From the NCBI GenBank assembly GCA_013995675.1, contig VWRR01000004.1, positions 248,001 to 312,000 on the forward strand: a DNA stretch of 64,000 nt. Reading direction: 5' to 3'. This document shows, piece by piece, positions 56,987 to 64,000 of this stretch; the first letter of the stretch is position 1; each line of letters starts with the position of its first letter. The notes beneath the pieces were generated by a model. It did no database searches and was not told where the DNA came from. It saw nothing but the letters and a program-made list of their open reading frames with translations. Origin of the DNA: Cyanidiococcus yangmingshanensis (lineage: Eukaryota; Rhodophyta; Bangiophyceae; Cyanidiales; Cyanidiaceae). The position numbers were made by a program, and so were the translations under genes.

Positions 56987-59701
56987 TCACGTCGGCTTGG
57001 CGCTCTGGTCGGGAAGACGGTACCCATTCGAGGTAGTCACCCGAGCAACCAAATCTCGAACCTGTCTCGACAGCTGTCGAAGCTTCTCCAGTCGTTGGGC
57101 ATTCTCCACAATGGCTCGCTGGATTTCGCGACGTTGATTTTGACGCAGCAAGGACCAGTCTTCGGGCGCTCCAGAAAAGAGTACTGGCGCTCCGTGCGAT
57201 TGTTGAACGCGTTCGACACGAACTTGAAGGGCAAGTGCTTGCTCACGCATCTCTCGCACTCGACTATGATAGCGTTCGAGTTGCCGGAAACACTGCTGTT
57301 CAGCAGGCGTGATCACCGGCTGGCGATGAAACATCAATTCTTCCATACCCTCGAGCCGTCTCTGGAGATTCTCGCCCATACTTGTTGCCAGAATGCTGCA
57401 GCGATGCTGCAGATCGCGGGCGCGACTCTGTAGGATATCGAGTCGTTGCCTGACAGTACTGCACTGCTGCGCATGCTGCTCGATCCGCCACGATAACTGA
57501 TCGATCGTTGGCTGCAGTGACTGCACATAAAGGAGCCGCAAGGGCTGCATCGCTTTCTGCATAGCGCTCCAGGCGAGGGCTAGGACGCGAGCTTCGTTGA
57601 CAAGGCGCATCGCTTCGTTGCTTTCTTTCTCGTCGGTGGCCGCTGCTACGCTCCATGGAGGTAAGGAGGAAAACGCCCGTGCGACTTGCCGCTCGAGCGC
57701 CGTGGGAGCCATTATCCTCGACGAGATCATCGGGAGGAACGACTTGCCAGTGACCTGGTCATCCGCGACTCCTCCTCGGGATCTTCGACGTATCTGATCG
57801 TGCCTTGTCCCAGGACTGGCAGCGGGTAAATGCCACCAGCGCAGTGCCGCTGGATGGAGATGCCGCCAGTCGCGACCCATCGCGAACAGCAGATGCGCCG
57901 CATGAGTCTGTGTTAGCGATAGCGTAGCGGGTGGTCGTAGTTCAGCAATGCCCAAAGGCGCTTCAGCGGTCTCAATGGCGTGCACAAGCACCGAGCACGG
58001 CAAATCCGCTATCTGTTGTTCCAATGAGTCACGCTCAAATACATCCGCTTGCATTTCTTCTGCTGCATTCGAAGATGCCGGCCTCTGTTGATGTGTGGCG
58101 AGTGCGCTGCTGATCACGTCTAGCCAATTGAGGTAGAGAACAAAGATGCCTTGATGGCAGCGAGCCAGAACAACACTGCGCTGGCGTCGTGGCACGACCA
58201 GAGTCGGAGTTATGGATGGTAGGGGTATTCGATCATCATTTGCAGAACAGCCAGCCATTGTCTCCAGCCCACTCTTTGAATCGAGTGGGTGTGAACACGG
58301 AGAGCCCAAATAGATGCGTTCGTAGAGCAGGAAAGACGGCGCCACATCCTCTTCAGCTGGTGGCTGCTCGACGTGGCCCGCGCTTGGGCCCCAAACCGGT
58401 TCTGTGCTCTCCATGCTTATCAGCACATCAATGACGCCATGCCACCAGGTACGCAACACGATGGGACCCAGCGGGCTTGACAAAATCGTGAGACCGCATG
58501 CTGGTCCCAGCATGCGCGAGGCTGTAGCCGAATCATGCTCGATGTATGCTGGACCCTGGAGTAGCGGTTGCCACGAGCGCGTGAAACTCGCCGGCGGTCG
58601 CATGAGGCGATAGATACAAGCTTGTGCCGCCTCGACCTTTTTGGCGTTGTGGAGGCGTGGTTGTCGGCTCACACAGAGTGCCAGCCACTGCTTGCGCAGT
58701 CGCAACTGCGCGTCTGCCCAGGGCCCATTCGTATCAACAGCATCTGACTCGAGCGGTGACGCCGCTTCTACCTGGCGAGACACTGCGTCAACCCAGTCGT
58801 TCGCAAGATGCAATCCAGTTGGTGCGAAGGGGCACAGAAGGAAGAGAGCTCCATCCGCCTCACGCAACAAATACAGACTAAGGATTTCCCAAGGGTACTC
58901 GTCGGGAGCAGAGACCGGTGCGAATGCAAATGCTGCGGGAGCCACGGACGCTGTCGCCGCTGAGGTTCGTTCAGACCCAGTCTGTGTCTCGTGATCATGC
59001 TCTGGGGTTGAATGCTCGAGAATAGTGACCGTCTCTGGACCAGACGACGAAAGACCCTCTCGTGGAAGGCGAATCATCAATGTCTGTTCGAGAGGCGTCG
59101 TCTCGAGGACGTCGTGGAGTTCCAGGGCGCCATCATCGTACAGTATTCCCAGGTGACCGTCGCTCCATGGATGCCAGCTCACTTGTCGAATCGTTCTCAA
59201 TGAGAAAAACCGTCGGTTTGCTGGCGTTCCGAGCACCATGGTGGACACTGTTCGCGAGTTCGTTGCAGCGCTACCTCGCACTACTGCGACATTGTGCAGG
59301 GTTCTGATATCGATAACAGCGCAGTGCTGTTCATCGTAGAGGGCGAGGAAACGATCTGAACACGACAAGCTACAACCTAAAGGGCGGAAGTGAAGCGGAG
59401 GACTCAGAACGATCGGGGTATAGGCAGCCGAGCTCGACACCACAGCGGGGTCGTTGATACCCGTTGCTTCGAAATTCGACGGTGTCTGACAAACTGCCTC
59501 TGCAGTTGTGGTCCAAAGTCCTCCATCCGCACCAATAGCAAATAAGCGAGCGCCATCACCAGTGTTACATAACGTTCTGGACAGCGCAGCGGCAGACGAT
59601 TTTACTGATGACGCACGTGAAGCTCGCTCGTCACTACCCAGCGCTGACTGGGGGTGGTCGCTCAACTCCAACTGGGAGATCGAAGCGAGCAAGCGCTCCA
59701 T
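56987..59701 (-). CDS. Nucleoporin NUP88
   Basis: Cytoplasmic-side nucleoporin of the NUP82/NUP88 complex that supports mRNA and CRM1-dependent export (MOS7 in plants). From ATG 59701 (MERLLASIS), 904 residues: an N-terminal beta-propeller with the family line TIRQVSWHPWSDGHLGILYDDGALELHDV, later propeller strands with low-complexity insertions, and a C-terminal helical region (QRLDILQSRARDLQHR, EEQQCFRQLERYHSRVREM-like, QRREIQRAIVENAQRLEKL) typical of the coiled coil that binds NUP62/NUP214. The earlier codons up to 59797 are open but start with TTG. The frame is unbroken over 2.7 kb. Its stop lies 79 bases from that of the demethylase on the opposite strand. Confidence 0.88.
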   Translation of the reverse strand: MERLLASISQLELSDHPQSALGSDERASRASSVKSSAAALSRTLCNTGDGARLFAIGADGGLWTTTAEAVCQTPSNFEATGINDPAVVSSSAAYTPIVLSPPLHFRPLGCSLSCSDRFLALYDEQHCAVIDIRTLHNVAVVRGSAATNSRTVSTMVLGTPANRRFFSLRTIRQVSWHPWSDGHLGILYDDGALELHDVLETTPLEQTLMIRLPREGLSSSGPETVTILEHSTPEHDHETQTGSERTSAATASVAPAAFAFAPVSAPDEYPWEILSLYLLREADGALFLLCPFAPTGLHLANDWVDAVSRQVEAASPLESDAVDTNGPWADAQLRLRKQWLALCVSRQPRLHNAKKVEAAQACIYRLMRPPASFTRSWQPLLQGPAYIEHDSATASRMLGPACGLTILSSPLGPIVLRTWWHGVIDVLISMESTEPVWGPSAGHVEQPPAEEDVAPSFLLYERIYLGSPCSHPLDSKSGLETMAGCSANDDRIPLPSITPTLVVPRRQRSVVLARCHQGIFVLYLNWLDVISSALATHQQRPASSNAAEEMQADVFERDSLEQQIADLPCSVLVHAIETAEAPLGIAELRPPATLSLTQTHAAHLLFAMGRDWRHLHPAALRWWHLPAASPGTRHDQIRRRSRGGVADDQVTGKSFLPMISSRIMAPTALERQVARAFSSLPPWSVAAATDEKESNEAMRLVNEARVLALAWSAMQKAMQPLRLLYVQSLQPTIDQLSWRIEQHAQQCSTVRQRLDILQSRARDLQHRCSILATSMGENLQRRLEGMEELMFHRQPVITPAEQQCFRQLERYHSRVREMREQALALQVRVERVQQSHGAPVLFSGAPEDWSLLRQNQRREIQRAIVENAQRLEKLRQLSRQVRDLVARVTTSNGYRLPDQSAKPT

Positions 59702-60264
59702 AGGATGATCAAAAGAACCCACCCTATCTAAAAGCGACGCGTCTGCTCGATTCGTTTGTTGCGAATACTCACAGCGACGCTCTAGCGCTCTATACAAACG
59801 CCTCGAAGCATGACGTGGTGCTTTTTACGGACGACTCGGGCAAGTGTGCAGGCGGCGAACCAGGTTGTTCGGGGAGACTGCGACTTGGTTCGCTGCACGT
59901 CGGACAGCTTTCATGTCGTTGGTTACGTTTCCAGGCTATCGAGGTTGATATTAGAACAACTTTTGGAAGATACGTATCTATGGAGACCGACCGGTGACTG
60001 AGGACAGCGTACGCGAAGCCGCTGCGACTGGGTTGCTCGACCAGGTACTGGAACAAGCGCTCGTCCGATCGTCTGTGGCGAACGTCTAGGCGTTGCTCAA
60101 GATAAGATCCTCTCCAAAGTTGAAGCAGTTCTAAGTAGTTCTATACTGTCTTCGTCCCTTTTCTGTTCTGAAGCTGGTTTTGGAACTCGTGCTGGCGGAG
60201 GTAGACACGCGTGGAGCCAGCGCTTTCGCGCTGAGCGCGATATGACGGACCCGCTTCATTCGAT
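59702..60264. other. Intergenic, nothing seen
   Basis: Contains the NUP88 promoter and the 3' end of delta-COP. No gene or repeat recognised. Confidence 0.6.
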
Positions 60265-62052
60265 TTACGAGACCTGAAACTTGTCTGTTACTAGTCGCCG
60301 CTCTTGGGTGAACTGAACTTCCTTGTTACGAGACAGCGGAGGTTTCCCAACGAGCTCGACCCGCAAGATTTCCAAGTTGATATAGAGTTGTGTTGTAGAG
60401 GCCTGGACCTGGATAGGGAACATGCTCTCTATGTCGACTGCTTGGGGCAGGGAGAACTCGACACCACCACTGCAGGGAGCGCGTAGCGGCGGTAGTTCCC
60501 ATAGCACAGCATTGGTTTCGGTATCTAAAGTGAGCGAGCCGTCGACTCGGCTGATCTGAAGCGCACTCGAGGTTAGAAATGCCTCCGGCAACGGAATTCG
60601 AACCGTAACGCGATTCAGTTCCGCTGGGGCAGTTATATCAGCAACCATCGAGCGGGACGGCATTTCGTATTCAACATTCATGACGGTTTCATCGCTGGAT
60701 ACCGTTGGCCAGCAGTTGAACGACAATGGGAGCAGTCTCTCGTCATTCGTCTGAAGCCTCCATTTGATCAAGCTGGCTGGGGTCGGGCTGCCGTGCGGGA
60801 AAGGTCGCTCCGGACTGCGTTGAGCCAAGGTCCATTCGCTTTGCCATAGAGCCTTATCGAGCATGGGATGCAGTCGCAGTTGAGCAGTCTGAATAATCGA
60901 CGCTGGCAATGGGTTTGTATAGATCCGAACGCTCGCGAGCTCTGGGTCACTGATCTGCAACAAAAGTTCGCCTCGGACTTCTAGACTCTCGAGGCCGCCA
61001 TCTCGACTCAGGTGTGCACTCAACTTCTCTTCCAACGTCAAGTGAAACGCTGACGCTGGTGAATACGCCATGGAGGGAGCCGGCTCGGTCGGCCTCGCAG
61101 CGCTCTGTGCGGCACCTGGCACCTCGCGAACAGTAGCGTTTGCCGTCGGCTTCTCTTGTGGCACTGATGGTGTTTCTCCAAGTTCGCCTTCGGCACGCAT
61201 TCGAGCCATCCAATCGTCAGCGGTTGTTCGGGACTTTCCCAGAGCGAGGCCTCGTCCACCAGCAGACACGGTAATGTTTGAGGAGCTACTGGACGCTTCT
61301 GTGGCAGAGCCCAGCGTTGTGGTGGTACTCGCCTCGCTGAAGATCGTCGATCCAGAGCTTCCAACAAGATCTCGTGGCCCAAAGCCTTGCATGGTTCCAG
61401 TCGAGTACGCCCCCGTCGATACTGGAGCTGCTCCCGAAACCGAGGAAACAGAGGCCCCTTCGAGGCCCATCAGGCGCCGTATCTCTGGCGGTAGTTTGGC
61501 TAGGTCCTGCTTCTGTTTCTCAATAAGCTGCGCTTTGCGCCGCATCTCCTCCTTCGCTTCATGAATTTTGCTCTCCTTGATCATCTTGGCTAAACGCTCT
61601 TCATGGCTGTACATCTCGAGGTACTGCCTTATCTGCGGTGCAGTCACCGGTTCGAGGTACCCGCCCCAGTCGACAACTTCATCAAACGCGAACAAAAGAT
61701 CAAAAGCGCCCTCGTAGACGGCCGCCTCATCCACGACGCCATAAACAGGGCTGAGCTCAACGAGGATTTTACTCACCAAGCGAAGCGTCTCGAGATCCTG
61801 AACGATGTTGCTCGCCTTGTTGGTGATCAGCACCACATAAAGGTTCTCCACTGGCTGATAGACGTAACGCACAGAGTCCGATTCCACAAACGTGTGCTGC
61901 CTCGAAGCGCCGTTTCGGGCCAAATCGTTCTCGAGCAGTTTCGGAAAGGCAGCAAGCAAACCCTCGATGCGAGTGCGCTTCATCTCCCTAAACTGGCGCG
62001 AGACCAACAGCCGACCAAGCTTGTTCAGAATCGCGATCGCAAGCACTACCAT
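60265..62052 (-). CDS. Coatomer subunit delta (delta-COP, archain)
   Basis: Subunit of the COPI vesicle coat for Golgi-to-ER transport. From ATG 62052, 595 residues: the longin-like N-terminus MVVLAIAILNKLGRLLVSRQFREMKRTRIEGLLAAFPKLL, followed by QHTFVESDSVRYVYQPVENLYVVLITNKASNIVQDLETLRLVSKI and FDLLFAFDEVVDWGGY, all signature lines; a charged coiled coil (HEAKEEMRRKAQLIEKQKQD), a Ser/Gly/Thr-rich linker and the C-terminal mu-homology domain (VRGELLLQISDPELASVRI to LRVELVGKP). The ATG is decided by the conserved start; the frame is open 66 codons further upstream but without homology. Unbroken frame; length slightly above animal archain owing to the linker. Confidence 0.97.
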   Translation of the reverse strand: MVVLAIAILNKLGRLLVSRQFREMKRTRIEGLLAAFPKLLENDLARNGASRQHTFVESDSVRYVYQPVENLYVVLITNKASNIVQDLETLRLVSKILVELSPVYGVVDEAAVYEGAFDLLFAFDEVVDWGGYLEPVTAPQIRQYLEMYSHEERLAKMIKESKIHEAKEEMRRKAQLIEKQKQDLAKLPPEIRRLMGLEGASVSSVSGAAPVSTGAYSTGTMQGFGPRDLVGSSGSTIFSEASTTTTLGSATEASSSSSNITVSAGGRGLALGKSRTTADDWMARMRAEGELGETPSVPQEKPTANATVREVPGAAQSAARPTEPAPSMAYSPASAFHLTLEEKLSAHLSRDGGLESLEVRGELLLQISDPELASVRIYTNPLPASIIQTAQLRLHPMLDKALWQSEWTLAQRSPERPFPHGSPTPASLIKWRLQTNDERLLPLSFNCWPTVSSDETVMNVEYEMPSRSMVADITAPAELNRVTVRIPLPEAFLTSSALQISRVDGSLTLDTETNAVLWELPPLRAPCSGGVEFSLPQAVDIESMFPIQVQASTTQLYINLEILRVELVGKPPLSRNKEVQFTQERRLVTDKFQVS

Positions 62053-62582
62053 GGTCGTTTCCTCACTATGCACAGCTAGTTGACTGGTTTTCTTATATTC
62101 AGGTTCGATGCCGATCGAATTTGGTTGTCTTTTGGTGAGCGAGCGAGCGAGCGAACAGTTCAACAACCGCCAACGACGGCCGCTTGCCGAAACGGATGCG
62201 GCCACGTCTCCGCTCAGAAGACTGAACTTCCTCGAAGGCGGTTGCAGCAAAAGGGTCGTAGACGCTCATCCAAGTTGGAGTTGGAGATATGAAGAAGTAA
62301 GACTGGTTATGGAGTGAAGAGGGTTGGTGGTGCCTTCGATAGTAATCATAGTATGTTGAAGCGCTGCTCTTGGTTTGCGGGGGAGCAGCAGGCTTTGGAT
62401 AGCTCCGAACAACTTTCGCACCGGTCACTGATCAGGTTGTTGAATCGGTGTAAGTCGATCCGAGCTCTTGTGATGACACTGATGCGGATAGAGGTTCAAG
62501 AACCTAGGTGCCCGGTTTACTGGACAGATCGCGTGTTTCATTGACTATCAGTTTCCGTTCCCAAGCGGGCTATCCGGAAACG
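62053..62582. other. Intergenic with (GAGC)n microsatellite
   Basis: delta-COP promoter region. Four to five GAGC units lie at about 62136-62153. The sequence AGGTTCAAGAACCT near 62491 forms a short hairpin. No gene seen. Confidence 0.55.
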
Positions 62583-62866
62583 ATGCCAACAACAAGTGGT
62601 GCAAGTCTTTTCCAGCCTACGTATGAAAACCGTGTTGGGTGTCGGAACGCACTTGGAGTGTTCATGTCTAAAACGCTGATATGCCAACAACAAGTGGTGC
62701 AAGTCTTTTCCAGCCTACGTATGAAAACCGTGTTGGGTGTCGGAACGCACTTGGAGTGTTCATGTCTAAAACGCTGATATGCCAACAACAAGTGGTGTGA
62801 GTCTTTTCCAGCCTACGTATGAAAACCTTGATGAATCTCTGAAGGCGCTTGGGGTGTTCAGTCTGA
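62583..62866. repeat. Tandem repeat, 98-bp unit, three copies
   Basis: Copies begin with ATGCCAACAACAAGTGGTG at 62583, 62681 and 62779. The first two are identical by eye; the third diverges after about 55 bases and ends at TGTTCAGTCTGAACA, a short inverted repeat. The array abuts the stop codon of the lumenal pentapeptide gene (62858), so the last copy overlaps that gene's 3' end. Confidence 0.95.
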
Positions 62867-63610
62867 ACAGCCAAGAGAATCCCTGGTAGCCACTCCGGTC
62901 TGCGAATTCACTCCAGCTGCCGTTTTGCACAGATATCGACGCTGGTCTGGTCGCAATAGAACATCTGTCCAGTCGGAGCCCTCAATGAGCACACCTTCCA
63001 CCTTCGTCTGACCCACGACATAGGCATTCATGAGCACTGCATTGGTTAGGTCTGCTTTGCGCAAGCTAGCCAGCTCCAGGTTGGCCCTGGACAAGTTCGC
63101 ATTCCGGAAGTTTGCGTTGCTACAGTCGGCATCGAAGAAGGAGGCATCCTGCAGGTTGCTTCCAGAAAAATCACAACCCCGCACAATGCTCTGCTGAAAA
63201 GAGACTCCGTGCAAGTCTTGGTTCGCGAAGTTTGCGCCTTCCAGATTCACTCCTCTCGTGACGATCTTTGACGTGCCAGAAGCGAGTGTCGAGGCACCCC
63301 CTCCACGCACCTTGAAGGGTTCCTCTGCCAACGCGGGCGGGTTTGTTCCGTGAATTACTGTCAAACCAAACAGGAACAAAGTTGCCGAGGTCCCGATACT
63401 GGCAGCAAGCCTTCGAAAACCTGGCGCGTCTCGCGAATCACTAGGACGTTGAGCGAGCATACGACTGGACAGGCTCCGACCTTTTCGTTTCGCACTCCCA
63501 AAGTGATCCCAGTCAACGGCCCTTTGGTGGCTGTTCAAGATCCCCACACGACGACCACAGTAAGGTGTATTCATACCACGGCAATAGAAAGGACTCGCTA
63601 CCACAAACAT
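62858..63610 (-). CDS. Thylakoid-lumen pentapeptide-repeat protein
   Basis: From ATG 63610, 250 residues. The N-terminus is bipartite: an Arg/Ser-rich stroma-targeting part, then a hydrophobic span with LFLFGLTVIHGTNPPALAEE, whose ALA-E is a plausible thylakoid processing site. Mature part: pentapeptide repeats GVNLEGANFANQDLHGVSFQQS, then CDFSGSNLQDASFFDADCSNANFRNANLSRANLELASLRKADLTNAVL, and the family-specific end WTDVLLRPDQRRYLCKTAAGVNSQTGVATRDSLGC, as in plant TL15/TL17 lumen proteins with two conserved Cys. Function unknown in plants; disulfide-regulated, so a conceivable LTO1 client. The codons up to 63652 begin with TTG. The 98-bp repeat array starts at its 3' end. Frame intact. Confidence 0.92.
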   Translation of the reverse strand: MFVVASPFYCRGMNTPYCGRRVGILNSHQRAVDWDHFGSAKRKGRSLSSRMLAQRPSDSRDAPGFRRLAASIGTSATLFLFGLTVIHGTNPPALAEEPFKVRGGGASTLASGTSKIVTRGVNLEGANFANQDLHGVSFQQSIVRGCDFSGSNLQDASFFDADCSNANFRNANLSRANLELASLRKADLTNAVLMNAYVVGQTKVEGVLIEGSDWTDVLLRPDQRRYLCKTAAGVNSQTGVATRDSLGCSD

Positions 63611-64000
63611 ACCGTCAAAAGTTTCAGAACGAACTAGGAACAGGGCTGACAATTCATGAATTCGAGGTTTACTGCAGCGAGATTCCGTATCGTCCTTGAT
63701 TCCGAGCAGCGATGGACTCGTCGGGAAAAGGCGTTCCAGCCCGATACGCTTCGAACTAGACTAGAGTGCATCTCCATATGGAATAAAGTAAAGCATACAC
63801 TGAAGGCGAGTCTACATGGCCTCATTCGTGAAGACATGAGAATGCATCGCTCTGGCCGAAGACGTATGCCACTGAGCGCTGGGGTTTGCCCAACATCGTC
63901 CGACGCTTTCAGCGACGTGCACTAGGCCGTCTTGAACATGAATCCTGTACGATGCTCACGTCTCGGTTCATACGCATCGAATGAGCTCATTAGAGTTGTC
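63611..64000. other. Intergenic to window edge
   Basis: Promoter side of the pentapeptide gene. Two short overlapping frames (63634-63837 minus, 63656-63925 plus) show no motif. Nothing else seen. Confidence 0.55.

Noticed and set aside
60265-62250. delta-COP start at 62250
   Set aside because: The conserved longin start begins at ATG 62052; the upstream codons are unlike any coatomer subunit.
1-64000. Mobile elements, viral remnants, toxin genes or CRISPR arrays
   Set aside because: No transposase, reverse transcriptase, integrase, capsid, toxin or regularly spaced repeat pattern was recognised on either strand.

Overview
The window is nuclear DNA from a very compact photosynthetic eukaryote, most likely a cyanidiophycean red alga close to Cyanidioschyzon/Cyanidiococcus. 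This is an inference from gene content and style. Plastid genes are encoded in the nucleus: magnesium-chelatase ChlH, a Tic236/TamB-like envelope protein, a thylakoid-lumen pentapeptide protein, LTO1-type VKOR-thioredoxin and a PAM71-type transporter. They sit among ordinary eukaryotic genes: STT3, GSK3, insulysin, NUP88, delta-COP, exosome RNase PH subunit, JmjC demethylase, Prp19-like protein and SLC35B. No convincing intron was seen, genes are short and close together, and base composition is near 50% GC. I see no rRNA, tRNA, CRISPR array or recognisable transposon.

Layout. 1-16 kb: Tic236-like protein (-, cut by the left edge), STT3 (-), a small unknown protein (+), a DUF1838-like protein (+), PAM71/GDT1 (-) with an unknown reading frame behind it, an unknown gene (+) and an SLC35B nucleotide-sugar/PAPS transporter (-). 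15.6-29.3 kb: GSK3 (+) and insulysin (-) converge 58 bp apart, then a DNAJC28-like protein (-), a TrmA/RlmD RNA methyltransferase (+) and a very long cysteine-type LRR protein (-). 29.3-31.8 kb is the longest gene-poor stretch and holds a 65-bp tandem repeat. 31.8-46 kb: ChlH (+), RlmH (+), an MFSD5-like transporter (-), LTO1 (-) and citramalate synthase (+). 46-64 kb: BRSK/SAD-like kinase (-) and exosome subunit (+) facing apart across a repeat-rich spacer, Prp19-like protein (-), JmjC demethylase (+) converging on NUP88 (-), delta-COP (-) and the lumenal pentapeptide protein (-).

The most striking property is that about half of the recognisable genes are not readable in one frame. Homology runs from one frame into another without an intron, and in every junction where direction can be judged the shift is +1, meaning one surplus base, usually within a doubled or longer run of the same base. 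Housekeeping genes such as STT3 and the exosome subunit are affected, while ChlH, insulysin, NUP88, delta-COP and citramalate synthase are clean over thousands of bases. Uncorrected single-base duplications in a long-read assembly are the plainest explanation. Pervasive +1 recoding is the exotic one. Gene coordinates given for such loci span all frames used.

Four unrelated intergenic minisatellites (units of 65-100 bp, two to three copies) and a recurring GCATGC/GTGC-rich motif, once as a perfect 19-bp inverted repeat, are the other structures not explained by genes.
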